Source: Isoetes taiwanensis
Lineage: Eukaryota > Streptophyta > Lycopodiopsida > Isoetales > Isoetaceae
Direction of reading: 5' to 3'
NCBI GenBank assembly: GCA_021234155.1
Contig: JAJEKV010000001.1
Span: 18,867,382 to 18,931,381, forward strand
Length of the DNA: 64,000 bases
In this document: piece after piece, positions 20,184 to 31,490 of the stretch
Layout of the letters: each line of letters begins with the position of its first letter
Position numbering within the stretch: the first letter of the stretch is position 1
Program-made: the position numbers and the translations under genes
The notes under the pieces: model-generated
Databases searched by the model: none
Seen by the model: only the letters and a program-made list of their open reading frames with translations
Told to the model about the DNA's origin: nothing

Positions 20184-20492
20184 GGGTTTGATGTTGCCAT
20201 CTGGTCTTCACTCACTTCTAAAAATCTTCAACCAATTGTGGAACATATTTGTGATGCTTTTTTCCATAAAGTTGAAGTTTGTTTGACAAAGAGCAAAGCG
20301 TTGTTGGACTCGCCACACAAACACCCTCTTGAACCTCAAAAGGGGTTGTTTGTGAAACCATTAGTGTGGTATGGAAAGAGTACCCCTGAGTACTATGGAC
20401 ATACGGTTCGATCGACGACGAAAAGATACAAATCCACTTTTGAATCCTGTAGGGAAGCTACATATGTCCTTTCTCTTGACAATCGATATTAG
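20184..20492 (+). pseudogene. FCP1/NIF-like phosphatase fragment (HAD family)
   Basis: The frame reads FVREGFDVAIWSSLTSKNLQ and PIVEHICDAFF, matching the FCP1 homology region (FDVGIWSSxTxxNxxPIV). It continues LFVKPLVWYGKSTPEYYG, and in a shifted frame IDDEK and NPLLNPVGK, like the ..L-I-DDSPxK..NP.. motif III of these phosphatases. The catalytic DxDxT is not seen upstream, so only the C-terminal half is present. A frameshift lies near 20400. These enzymes dephosphorylate the RNA polymerase II tail or other proteins, but this copy is a fragment. Resemblance judged by eye. Confidence 0.45.
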
Positions 20493-20993
20493 CTAGTGTG
20501 ATTGCTTGTCATGGAGCTCATTCCATGGCTTAATGGATTCAAAATGGCCAAGATGGTATAGTTTATGTGAAAGAGCATCCAATGACTAATGCGGCCAGAT
20601 GGCATATCGAAAGCGGTGTGGAACAGATTTTGTCGGGCAAACTATGGCAAGCAACTTGGGTGCTCACTGCCTAAATTTAGTCAATATCTGAGCAAGAAAT
20701 GGAGAAACGCCATCATGTTATTGGCCTCTCGAGTGGCCCATTGTTGGTACAAGACTTTGGTGATGTACAAATTCAAATGTTATGAATATATGTATCAAAG
20801 TTTTTGTTCATTGCACTTGAGTACTCTATTCTTCTTGTCTTTCTTATTGGTACAATTATGAGTGTGTATACATAATTAAGTGATCTTCATTTGCTTTGTA
20901 GATGAATGGACTGAAACACAAAAAGACTATTAAGAAACTAAGAGATAGAGTTCTACTGCTTGCACCCGTGAGGTAATACAAACCAACACAAGT

Positions 20994-21293
20994 TTGCAAG
21001 TACATAGGGTTGGGGACCGATTATCGCTTCTATATCGCTTTGTTCTCGGACTTTGGGAAAAGGTTGAGCAAATTGAAAATTATGAGGAACGAGCAACCAT
21101 GAAAGGTATATTGGCAGACAAATCACTTGTTGCACAACCCTTGGGGAAGGCACGCGTCCCGGAAGATGCAAAAGGCTATGTAGGATGGAAAGGTTTGCCA
21201 TTGGCACGTGCTATAGAAACCGCATGGACTATTGCTTTTAGAGGATATCTCTTCGAAAGCCTCTCGGGCGGGCTGGAAGACATGATGCAATAG
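20994..21293 (+). CDS. Unrecognised ORF next to the phosphatase fragment
   Basis: About 95 residues, VGDRLSLLYRFVLGLWEKVE and later VAQPLGKARVPEDAKGYVGW, ending LESLSGG-type and TAG. The composition is protein-like and it follows a possible acceptor (gctttgtag before 20902). It may be a further exon of the phosphatase-like gene or the start of another. No motif is known to me. Confidence 0.3.
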   Translation: MQVHRVGDRLSLLYRFVLGLWEKVEQIENYEERATMKGILADKSLVAQPLGKARVPEDAKGYVGWKGLPLARAIETAWTIAFRGYLFESLSGGLEDMMQ

Positions 21294-21682
21294 TCATAAG
21301 ATATCAGGGGCTCCTAATGACATTTTGAAGCTTGGTCATGAATTATGAGCCATGCTCATTTTTGGGTGTGTTATATTTATGTCCACAATATAAATAAATC
21401 AACCATTTGTACATGAAAACCTGCCCATTTCTTATCTTTGCCATGATCAAACCATTTTAGTGTTTATGCAATTCAACTTTCTTGTGTTCAATTCTAATCA
21501 ACTTACACTTAACAAATTTTTATAAGATTTGAACGGAATGTACAGCGGATGTACATAAGATGTACATCTGTTGTACATCTTATGTACATTGATGTACATA
21601 ATGCACTTCCTCAAGTAGTCCAGCTTCTTGAGTTCTTATAACAAAGTATTACAATATTTCGGAAAGTACTACGTAGGTCGAC
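21294..21682. other. Spacer with a small GTACAT cluster
   Basis: No coding potential. Positions 21539-21605 hold five GTACAT motifs (TGTACATAAGATGTACATC and similar), the same motif that is dense at 3690-4180 and 27175-27700. Confidence 0.6.
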
Positions 21683-23295
21683 TTAGTCCATGTCATCTAC
21701 AATTCTTTGGAAGTTGTGATAACAATGTCTCATGGACTTCATCCGCAAGTGAAATGTCGTGGCTTGCCCCTTCAAATTGTGTTTTACTTTTCTTGAATGG
21801 GATTGAACCCCAATCACAGATTCTCGCGGTACCAAAAACATTCTTAGTAGGAAGCGGTTTATACTTATTGTGGCAGCCCAGGGGATTAGTTCATAATATT
21901 GTCCTTCAATGACACTAGTGCCAGCAGAGTATTCATTTCCATAGTCATCAATTGAATCTTCTTCCAATGCATGCTTTTCCCCTCGTGCACATGAGAACAT
22001 AGTATGAAACACCTTCCACATTGTCCGGTGCTGCAAAAAGACACAAATACATCTGAAACAACATTTACATGTCATCTAAACCAGCCTCGTCCTCTCAGAT
22101 ACAAAACTTCCACATCATTTTCAGCTTCAACACTAGAGGCAATATGATCTGGTGGGCTCCAAACTTTTAGAGACCATTCTCCACAATGTTTAATGTTCTC
22201 ACAATTCAACCAATTGAAGTTAATGCAAGCATCACAAAAGCACGAGAGTGGTCTCGTGCATAGCAACTTTGTTGGATCTGGCCGGGTTTATAGTTGACAC
22301 GTAATGTATCCGGCGAAAGTACCGTGTAAAGTCTTGCAATTGAATGCTTGTCGCCTGTTCACATCCTGCTTTTCCAACCTCCCAAAACACCCTTTCACAA
22401 CCGATTCCTTGGCCCTTAAAACCGCACAAGCCGTTTTTACGACTGCCACGGCATGCCATTTTGTTTTCTCCGCCGCTCTCAAGCCACAACTTTGCTATAC
22501 CAGCCTCGCCATCATGTGTGCCTTTCCCATGGCCGATCCAAAGAAATTCCATATCACTCGAATTTTATTTTCAACATGGTATCTACAGATTCCATACCAT
22601 GCACGCGTGATTTGAATTGAGATGCACAACCATCCGACCACACATAATGAAGGTTTATGTGTCCACCTCCATTATTCTTAAGCCACCCCAAATGTAATTT
22701 AAAACCATGTTGCACAAAATGAGTGTCATGCTTCTGTCATCCAAAAAAACATAGAAATGCACTTTTTTTTAAGCTTACCTTCTATTTTCATCATTGAAAT
22801 ATGGACCAAAATACTAATTTGATCAGGATTCCAATGCTCGGATTCGGCACTCGTCATCCCGGGTTTCAATGTGTAGTTCTCTCGCAAAAGTCAACAAATG
22901 GACAACACACTATTATCAGGGAGTTTCTCAACACATCTTTTAAACTGCTTGCTCTGCCAGTGTCAGTCAGAAAGTTATGATCTCAGAACTTAGCAAGCTG
23001 ATTTTTCATGTTCTTTAACAAAACGGATGCTTTGTCATTCGGATCAACTAATCTAAGCCTTACGGATGTACCTTTTTTGATGGCTCATTGACATATGCAT
23101 ATACTTGCCAGTCCACATTCTCAATTCCATCTTCCTCTCGTTTGGACAGATGTCTAATTTCTTCACTCCACATTCATCACATTCGCTTTTGATGCATTTT
23201 AGTTTATGCCATTCATCCGCTACATATTTCTCGCAAAACTGCTGACCTCCACAAGATACTAACATTATCAAAAAGTTTTCTTGTTTGCTTGACAT
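21683..23295 (-). pseudogene. Degenerate transposon protein with FFGS-HGKG motif and Cys-rich segments
   Basis: Reading the minus strand from 23295: ECDECGVKKLDICPNERKME, then frame-changing pieces near 22760 (FFWMTEA in one frame, FLDDRSMT in the next). Next comes NFFGSAMGK in one frame and GHGKGTHDGEAG in the next (22560-22530), then KTKWHAVAVVKTACAVLRAK and RPLSCFCDACINFNWLNCEN, and a tail to 21683. The order Cys-cluster, acidic block, [NFFGSGHGKG-x-HDG], CFC-x-C matches what I remember of a family of transposon-linked proteins in plants and animals with no agreed name. I cannot name the superfamily. Many stops and shifts show a dead copy. Confidence 0.4.
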
Positions 23296-23511
23296 ACTCC
23301 ATTGTTTTGCCGGGATGCACGTATTACACTACAGCCGCAGTAAGTGCAATTAACATGTAGGATCTCCTCATATCATTGAAGGCCTTTCATGCAGACTGCT
23401 TGCTCATGTTTGACACAACAACATGTGTTTCTCTCCTTCAATTTCCTTATGCAATCAGGTTTCGTGGATACTGAACCGGTCGGCTAATTTTGGTATCGTG
23501 GATTCTCGATA
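23296..23511. other. Short spacer before the first Helitron
   Basis: No coding signal. It ends with ..GATTCTCGATA just before the Helitron 5' end TCTTATATTATAATG. Confidence 0.4.
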
Positions 23512-25441
23512 TCTTATATTATAATGTTGTGTAATGGACCGCTGACCCAAATCGATCCGCCGAGGATTTGATTGACCAATGGTGGAGATGATGTGTGCGT
23601 GTCTTCAACTAAAATTTCATCTTGACTATGGCTTCAATATGAAAGGGAAAAGGAAAAAGGAAAAGGAAAAGGAAAAGGAAAAGGAAAAGGAAAAGGAAAA
23701 GGGAAAAGGGAAAAGGGAAAAGGGGAAGGGGAAGGGGAGGGAAAAGGAAAAACGATGAAAGGGAAAAAGGGAAAAGGGAAACGGAAAAGGGAAAAGGGAA
23801 AAGGAAAAACGATGAAAGGGAAAAGGAAAAGGAAAAAGATGAAAGGGAAAAGGGAAAACGGAAAAGGAAAACGGAAAAGGAAAAGGAAAAGGGAAAAGGA
23901 AAAGGGAAGGAAAAAGGAAAAACGATGAAAGGGAAAAGGGAAAAGGGAAACGGAAAAGGGGAAGGGAAAAGGAAAAAAGATGAAAGGGAAAAAGGAAAAG
24001 GAAAAGGAAAAGGAAAAGGGAAGGGAAAAGGAAAAACGATGAAAAGGGAAAAGGGAAAAGGGAAAAGGGAAAAGGAAAAAGGAAAAGGGGAAGGGGAAAG
24101 GAAAAATGATGAAAGGGAAAAGGGAAAAGGAAGAGGGGAAGGGAAAAGGAAAAACGATGAAAGGGAAAAGGGAAAAGGGAAAAGGAAGAGGGGAAGGGAA
24201 AAGGAAAAACGATGAAAGGGAAAAGGGAAAAGGGAAAAGGAATAAAAGAAAGGTAAGAGGAAAAAGGAAAGAGAAGGAGAAAAGGAAAATGGAAAGATAA
24301 AAGAAAATAGAAAAAGGAATAGAATAGGCGAGGGGGAAAGGGAACGGAAAAAGAGCACCGCGAGAAGGGTAAGAAGTAAAGGTGAGAAAAGGAGAAAAAG
24401 GTAAGGGAAAATAAGAAAAGGTTGCAAAGTCTATGGGAAAAAGAAAAGTAAAAAGGAAAAGAGAGGGGGAAAAGGGAAAAAGAGAACTTGGGAAAAGGGA
24501 ACGAGAAAAAGAGAAAAAAGGAAAGGGCGTGAAAAAAAGGGAAAAGAGAAAGGGTGAAGAAAGAGAAAAAGGAAAGCAAAAAGAGCATCGAGAAAAAGGA
24601 AGAGGGAAAGGATGGAAAAAAATGAGGAAAAAGATGGGGGAAAGTAGAATAGACAAAGGGTAGGGAGCAAGGAATAGGAAAAGAGGAAAAGAGGAAGGAG
24701 AAAAGGGCACGAGAAAAAAGGGAAGAGGGAAAGGGTGAGGAAATGGAAAAAAGAAAGGAAAAAAGAGTATGGGAAAAGGGAAAAAAAAAAAAAGAAACAA
24801 GAAAGGAGAAAGTGGAAAGGGGAAAAAGGGGAAGAGGATGGGGAAAGAAGGAAAAAGGGTACATAAAAAAGGTTGAGAAAAGGGAATGGAAAGAGGCATA
24901 TGAAAAGCTTAAAGGGAAATGTGAAAGGGAAAATGTAAAGGAAGGGAAAGAGAAAGGAAAGGGAAAAGGGAACATCGCGAAAGCAAAAGGGTGGGGAAAG
25001 TATGAAAAGGAATGGAAAGTTGAAAGGAAAAGGGAAGCTTAAAAAGGAGAAGGGAAAGCAAAAGAGCATGAGGAAAAGAGGAGAGAGAAATGGGAAAAGA
25101 GATGGGGGAAAAGGGCACGTGATCAAGAGGAAGAGGGTGGGGAAAGGAAGAAAAGGGCACATGAAAAGTTAAAGAGAACGAAAAAAATGCATGAGAAACG
25201 GGAAAGAGAAAAGGAAAAGGAAAAGGAAGAGGAAGGGGAAAAGGAAAGGGAAAGAGAGTAGTGGAAAAATGGGAAGAGCGGGGAAAGATAAAAAGGAAGG
25301 GAAAAAGCTGATAAGAAAAAGAGAAAGAAAAAAAGGGGAAGGGGAAGGGAGAAGGGGGTTAGAAAAAAAAAAGGGAGAATAAAAAAAGAAAGAAATTAAA
25401 GGTTCCTAATTTATGCCCAGCAAGGCTGGGTACCATTACTA
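23512..25441 (+). mobile_element. Helitron A (non-autonomous, polypurine cargo)
   Basis: The 5' end A|TCTTATATTATAATGTTG is followed by a conserved subterminal block (GTAATGGACC... CCGCCGAGGATTTGA). The 3' end has hairpin GCCCAGCAAGGCTGGG at 25415-25430 and then TACCATTACTA, where CTAG is cut short by the next element. It shares both ends with the Helitrons at 25442, 38369, 40593, 40893 and 50919. Between the ends there is almost only purine-rich repeat. No Rep or helicase is present, so it needs proteins from elsewhere. Confidence 0.75.
23638..25390 (+). repeat. Polypurine array in Helitron A
   Basis: About 1.75 kb in which the plus strand is nearly all A and G. The left part (to about 24240) is built of GGGAAAAGGAAAA-like units with a recurring AAAACGATGAAAGGGAAAAGG at uneven intervals. 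The right part has units with GGGCACGAGAAAAAAGGGAA and AAAGGGTGGGGAA. Long open frames on both strands (for example 449 residues of F/S/P on the minus strand) come from the biased composition and are not genes. Confidence 0.95.
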
Positions 25442-27063
25442 TAATATAGGATGTTATACCATAAGTGCGTAGTGCATCGAGCCCTAATTTGAATGGCCGA
25501 GATCATCTGGATGCATTCGAAGGCCTAGATTTATTGCATGACTTACCAACACTGTGATTGGTCATGCGTCGATCTCTTAAGGGGAAAGGGTAAATGAAAA
25601 GGGGGAAAAGGAAAAGGGAAGTGGAAAGAGAGAATGTGAAGGGCAAAAAGGCATGGGGAAAAGGGAAAAGGGTAAAAGGAAAAGGGAAAAAAGAAAAAAG
25701 GGAAAAGAAAAGGAAAAAGAGAAAGGGTGGGGAAAAGAAAAAAGCATGGGGAAAAGGAAAAAGGCAAAAAGGAAAAGGGAAAAAAAAAAGGGAAAAAAGG
25801 AAAAGGGAAAAAAAAAGGAAAAGGGAAGTGGAAAGAGAGAATGTGAAGGGCAAGGCATGGGGAAAAGGGAAAAGGGTAAAAGGAAAAAAGAAAAAAAAAA
25901 AAAAAAAAAGGGAAAGGAAAAGGGAAAAGAAAAGGGAAAAAGGAAAAATGAAGTGGAAAGAGAGACCGTGGAAGGGCAAAAAGGCATGGGGAAAAGGGAA
26001 AGGGTAAAAGGAAAAGGGAAAAAGGAAAAAAGAGAAAAGAAAAGGAAAAAGAGAAAGGGTGGTGAAAGGAAAAAAACATGTGGAAAAGGGAAAAGGGTAA
26101 AAGGCATGGGTAAAAGGAAAAAGGGAAAAAAGAAAAGGTAAAAAAGAAAAAAGGGGAAAAAAGAAAAAGGGAAAAGAAAAGGGAAAAAAGGAAAAGGGAA
26201 GTGGAAAGAGAGAATGTGAAGGGCAAAAAGGCATGGGGAAAAGGGAAAAGGGTAAAAAAAAAGGCAAAAAAAAAAAAAAAGAGGGAAAGGAAAAGGGAAA
26301 AAAGGAAAAGAAAAGGGAAGTGGAAAGAGAGAGTGTGAAGGGCAAAAAGGCATGGGGAAAAGGGAAAAGGGTGGGAAAAAGGGCATGGGAAAAGGGAAAT
26401 AGAAAAGAAAAAAGAATGGAAAAGGGGGGAAAGAGAGAGAGGCACGGGGAAAAGGAAATGAGGAAAATGGAAAAGGGGAAGAGACAAAGGGAACATGGAA
26501 AAGGGAAAGAGGGAAAGGGTGAGGAGATGGAAAAGGGATGGTACGGAAGGGAGAAAAGAAAAATGAAAGGGAAAAGGTTACACAGAAAAAAGAGGAAAAG
26601 AGTGGGAAAAGGAGGAAAAGAGAAGGGAAAATAGGCGAGGAAAAGAGAAGGGAAAATAGGCATGAAAAAGGGCGAAAGAGAAAAAGGTTAAGAAAAAGGG
26701 AGGACATGGAAAAAGGGTGGGGAAAAGAGAAGGCATAAAAAAAAAAGAGAAAGGGGAAGGGAAAAGGGCAAAAGAAAAAAAAAGAGAAGAGGGAAAAAGG
26801 TGGAGAAAGGAGCAAAAAGGAAAGGGAAAAAAGATTATCGAACAGGGAAGGGGAAGGAAAGGGATGGGAAAACAAGGAAACATGTGAGAAAGACAAAAAA
26901 AAAAAAAAAAAAAGAAAAGAAAAAAAAAAAAGTAGAGAAAATAAGAAAACTGAAATGCGGGGATAGAGCAAAAGGAAAGGGAAAGGGATAGGGCTTTTCT
27001 CATCGCATCCCAAAGCATTTACAGTTCTCAACTTATGCCAGCAACGCTGGGCACCATTACTAG
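25442..27063 (+). mobile_element. Helitron B, head-to-tail behind Helitron A
   Basis: It opens with TAATATAGGATGTTATACC and the conserved subterminal pattern (GTGCATCGAGCCCTAATTTG, GGCCGAGATCAT). The usual TC start is missing at the junction. It ends with hairpin CCAGCAACGCTGG and ACCATTACTAG at 27060-27063, followed by T as expected for insertion between A and T. The interior is a second polypurine array. Confidence 0.7.
25575..26995 (+). repeat. Polypurine array in Helitron B
   Basis: Purines on the plus strand again. A higher-order unit GTGGAAAGAGAGAATGTGAAG followed by GGCAAAAAGGCATGGGG recurs near 25620, 25828, 25951, 26202 and 26318, that is, every 115-250 bp. This unit is absent from Helitron A, so the two arrays grew separately. 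No gene is present. Confidence 0.95.
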
Positions 27064-27169
27064 TACAAACCGCTGATAAAGCTCGCATCGCAATAACAAA
27101 AGCATTAAAGACCATGTTAGCAAAATGATATGGCAACCAGATGCCAAAAGAGTATTGAACTATACTATT

Positions 27170-27700
27170 GTACAATTAATGTATGTTCTATGTACATAAA
27201 ATGTCCATCCACTTGATTCCTAACCGACTGTTATCTTGACATCTAATGTACATCTAATGTACAGCAAGACATCTAATGTGTACACCCAACAGCCTAATTG
27301 AACATCCAATGTACATCCAATGTACATCCAATGTACATCCAATGTACATCTAATTAATGTTCCAATATTAGTACATCACATTAATGTTACAATATTAGTA
27401 CAACTAATGTACATATGTCCGATTTGTTTGGCTTCATTACACGAAAGTACACTAAAATGTAGAATGATGTAATTTTGATATTCAAGTACATGTAAATGCA
27501 AAATGCATGGACATGTAACTGTTAATGGATGTACATCTAAAAGTACCTAATAGCACATCACCGCAAGATTTACGCTACTATGTAAACAATGTAAAATGCA
27601 ATACATTTCATGAGAACCATGTGTATTCATTAACAGGTCACTTTCGAACGAGAACTAGAATGTACGAGAATGTACTAGAATGTACTGAGAATGTACTAGA
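27170..27700. repeat. GTACAT-rich region with an 11 bp tandem repeat
   Basis: Dense GTACAT motifs. At about 27304-27355 the unit AATGTACATCC repeats five times in tandem. Farther right, GAATGTACTAGAATGTACT-type units occur. Related to 3690-4180. Confidence 0.75.
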
Positions 27701-27750
27701 ATGTCATGAAAGAATTTTGGAAGAAAACATAAACTCCAAGATGAATTGAT

Positions 27751-28577
27751 TCAATTACAAGAGCAAACCTGTGAGATATCAAGGTATTGTATTGCTTGTG
27801 TTCTCCTCTTCATGACATCTCTAACCTTTGGTGAAACTTTGGTATTGTCAAGCCAAAATTCAAACACGACATTTGATTGAATCATCGATTCTATTTGATC
27901 TTGGCATCCTTTCGCCAAAGCCCATACATTTGCTCCACTTAATGACATTATCTTCCTTCTTGCTGCAGCTTTGGATAAATTTCTTGTCTGTATCTTTTAG
28001 CAATTTTGAAGAAACATTCTTGTTTATATCTCCTTTTTTTTCCAACAATCATTGATAACGATTGAATGTTTTGCAGCCAATTTATCTTTGCTATTAGCGG
28101 ACTTTACTTTTGAAGTCCATCTTTCAAGTTTCGATCATTGATTTCATAACAATAACTTCGGAAGGATTTCCAATTCGTGGTTGAAAACAGAAAAAAGCTC
28201 GTCATCTTGCAACAAACGATCACAAAAACTAATCTTTGATCCGGGCGAAGCGTTTGCCAAAGAAGCGAGGATGCAACACCGATTGCCAACACGCTTCTTT
28301 ATTTATTTTGTGGCATAACTGCGGCCAATGTCGGCATACTTGCGCTTTTAGAACCATCACTTCCATTGGAATTCTCACCCTCCATGAACAGATTGACATG
28401 TGTTTGCTTCTGAAATTCCTTCGGTGTTCTTCCTGTGAAAGGGGGGAATTTCGGAAAGGGAGGGACGGATCCATTCAATTTGGTTCGGTGGTTCGGTGGT
28501 TAACCAAGAATTTCGGGGGGAATGTCAGGGATGATCTTGCAATCATTGCATATCTGACACAAAACGACAAACCATAG
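27751..28577 (-). pseudogene. Unrecognised minus-strand coding remnant
   Basis: Overlapping minus frames have protein-like composition: DPSLPFRNSPLSQEEHRRNF at 28229-28474, DKKFIQSCSKKEDNVIKWSK at 27860-28048, and VVFEFWLDNTKVSPKVRDVM with KRRTQAIQYLDIS at 27751-27948. They may be pieces of one protein with frameshifts. I know no family. Short GTACAT groups lie on both sides (27170-27700 and 28584-28650). Confidence 0.3.
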
Positions 28578-28781
28578 TATCTTGATGTACATCTAAAATG
28601 TACCCCAAAAAAGCACAAATTCGTCCTTCAATTCAGTACGATGTACGTACACCCTTTCATGCTTTTACCCAAGTGTTCCCATCAAAAAACAATCTTCCTA
28701 TCTCATTTGGCAATCAAAGTTTGGTGAACAGTTTTTTCTTGTTTAGGGATAACTTGTTCACAAACAAATTTGACCTGATTT

Positions 28782-30176
28782 GTGCAGGGATTTAGCCACA
28801 AATTGGTTGCCTTAAGCAACCTGGAGGTTACAACTACTGAGGTTGAAGGTTTGCCAGGAATACCTTCAACATCTTGGAGGTCCTACCGAGATCTTACCTG
28901 GATCTTGGAACTCATGGCTCCTAGGAGAATTGTTGATGCTACTGAACATGCTGAGCCACCTGAAAATCCTGAGTCATTTTCAATACCGCATGTTACCCTG
29001 CCAAATGGTTCAGGCATGCCTTGCACATATTTTGAGCTCAATATTCCTACTCCTATTCCTACTTTGGACCCAAGCATCAATGCCAATAACTTTCTAAAAA
29101 CCTTTGAAGAATACTACCAATAATGTGGCTACAAGAAGGGAAGTAAGTTTGTTGAATTCAAGAAATGCTTTAAGAATGAAGAGGTTAGAGCTTGGTTAGA
29201 ATATGTGATTAGTGATGGTGCTAAAACCTGGGAGGAGATTGTCAAGAAGTTCTTAGCTAGGTTTGGTAGACTTCTTGAACCTCAAGATTTGGTCTTTGAA
29301 CTGCAGAACTTTCATATTAAAAATGGTGAAACAATTCACCAATATGTTGAAAGGTTTAATTGCTATCTCACAAGTGCCAAGTGCACAAGGTGCGTAACCA
29401 TACTTTACATTTGGTTGCCTCTTTTATCAGGGGATTAAGCAGCAGACCTTGAGTTTACAGAAAAATGATGAAGCTGCAGAAGCAAGAAGGTTTTGACACC
29501 ATACACAAGGCTTTTACAAGATCTATTGAAGAAATGATAGCCTACCTCCCTGATGGCTTGCAAGCTTCCAATGATCCTTTTTTCCCTGATTATGACCAAG
29601 AATACATGGGCTCTGCGCCTGTACCTGTCTATGCCCATCCAAAAAGAAAAAAAGAAGCCTAAGACTGATGATGCAAACTGTTCTGAGTCAGATATGAGAT
29701 CAGACCTCAACAAAGTCACTGAGGCCTTGGCTGAGGTCACCAAACAACTCATGGAAATGAAGGCCAGCCAACTAGAGAGGACAGTTTATCCAGCCTGTGC
29801 TCACTGCACCAGAAACACCCATTCTTCAGACTACTGCTGGTATAGGACGTGTCTAAAATGTGGTAAGAAGGGGCACTATGGTAAAGAATGTCCCATTTGT
29901 GCTTTCTGCAAAGCTATAGGACACTATGAAGATAAATGTAGTGTCAAAGAATATTTTGCTAGGCAAGAAAAAGCTAAGGCCAGTGAGCCAAGTGCCTCTG
30001 TTAAGTTTTTGCAGGAAGAAAAATATTTTTCAAGACCTGAGTCTTCTTCCTCCATTAGATACTTGCAAGAAGAAAACTATTCACTGCACCAGGAAGCTAA
30101 AAACTTTGAAAAAGAAGAAGAAATCATGGTTGTGCACACAAGAGGAGCCCTCAGTGCCAAAGGCAAGGAGGCAGAG
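28782..30176 (+). pseudogene. Gag of a plus-strand gypsy-type element
   Basis: The frame from 28782 continues past a TAA at about 29121 (CAA TAA TGT) to a classical Gag core, SDGAKTWEEIVKKFLARFG, QNFHIKNGETIHQYVERFN. After a shift it continues VTKQLMEMKASQLERTVYP and three Cys/His clusters (CAHCTRNTHSSDYC, CLKCGKKGHYGKEC, CAFCKAIGHYEDKC) that bind nucleic acid. A Glu/Ser-rich tail repeats FLQEEKYFSRPESSSSIR-like units. The frame stops at the LTR-like sequence at 30177, so no pol follows. The 5' LTR is not seen. Confidence 0.7.
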
Positions 30177-31021
30177 TGTTACGAACCAAATTTTTAGTAC
30201 CAAAAATTTCGATTTGTATTCACATCAAACCATCAGAGTACACAGAACAAGTACTGCCTCCCACGAGGATATATACATGAAAGCCACGTATACAAATAAC
30301 AAGATGACAACACAAGATAACTAAATGCACACATACGCCCCGCCAGCTATCAAACAGCCTGCACAAGCTTCCACGTGTTAACAACATGCATAAGAGTTAT
30401 CCAATAGTGTCAGTATGAAGCCACGACTGACGAACTGCAAGAACACACATATGGAATCCACCACACGCACCATAGCATCTGCCAAGCAGACACACCCCGC
30501 CATATCCAGACAGTACGTCATCTAGAACCCCCGCGCTGGTGGTCCAATGTCGGGGAGAAACTGTAGGCATCATAAGGTCTCAGGCTACTAGACTGTTGGT
30601 TCCGCATGCCACTGTCCCATACCAGTGACAAGCTTTACCTCACAAGCACCTTTGTCCCTATTCAGACAAGCCACGCTTATCAATAACTATGCCATGCACA
30701 AAACCCCCCTGTGATAAACATTAAATGCCTATCCGCTCTACAACATAGCCCATCACGCTACGCATCCAAAGATGCGCGTGCCAGGCATTAGGGACCACCC
30801 ACTGCTACTAGTCTGTTGGCAAGTATGCGGCAATGTCCCATACCATTGCCCCGTACCGCCTCATTAATATAATAATGGTGCCTCTATAATGTTCTAAGCA
30901 TTAATGGGGTCATTCACAGCAGCACACATAGCCTGAGTATAAGGTAATTCTACAATTACCATTGCTGGAATTAGTACACTAAATCATCATCCTTGAGTTA
31001 AGAGTATAATTTCCTGTAACA
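30177..31021 (+). repeat. Probable LTR
   Basis: 845 bp beginning TGTTACGAACC and ending TTCCTGTAACA, with complementary ends TGTTAC/GTAACA. It is preceded by a purine-rich AAGGCAAGGAGGCAGAG, which suits a plus-strand 3' LTR of the element whose gag is at 28782. It contains two related internal blocks (about 30570-30620 and 30800-30860, CTGTTGG...CCCATACCA). No second copy is in the window, so the call rests on ends and position. It could belong to the minus-strand gypsy at 31491 instead. Confidence 0.45.
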
Positions 31022-31490
31022 GTCGGGCTTAGCATCTAGGGAGCAAGCATAAGGGCAGAACTGGAATTTAATTATCAAGACTGGGTTATGCAAGCCTGCC
31101 TCCTTCTCCAGAAGGATCGTTTACCCATTTACCATTATATAATACAAGGGGTTACGGCTTATGCCATAATTCCATCAGGCTGGTGACACCACCACCCAAT
31201 CATGGCAGATCAATTTCTTACCAAAACTCACACGAAGTAATTCCTTGTATTACGAAATAGTTTGTGGGCAATTCGGCCTGCTCCAGCTTGGTTCAAATTC
31301 CGTTCTTCCTTCTCCTCTTACTCTGCTGCTTGTGTTGTTTCTCTGACCCCCTTTCCTCTATCTGTTGTAACCAGCTCCCCTTTTCCAACTCGAGGCCCTG
31401 CCCATCATGGCTTAACCACGTGGCACTGCCCTCACAGGGCAGGTGAGTTGCTTGGCCGTTGGCCCATTTTTCGACCTGGGATTCTTGTCC
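31022..31490. other. Spacer, probably 3' untranslated part of the minus-strand gypsy
   Basis: No coding signal on the minus strand. A pyrimidine-rich stretch on plus (TTCTTCCTTCTCCTCTTACTC, 31302-31322) would be a purine tract on minus, so a polypurine tract may lie here. Confidence 0.35.

Noticed and set aside
23609-26663. Very long open frames (up to 532 residues) of Phe/Ser/Pro or Lys/Glu/Gly through 23.6-27.2 kb
   Set aside because: They follow from polypurine/polypyrimidine sequence lacking stop codons. Composition is extreme and no domain is present.
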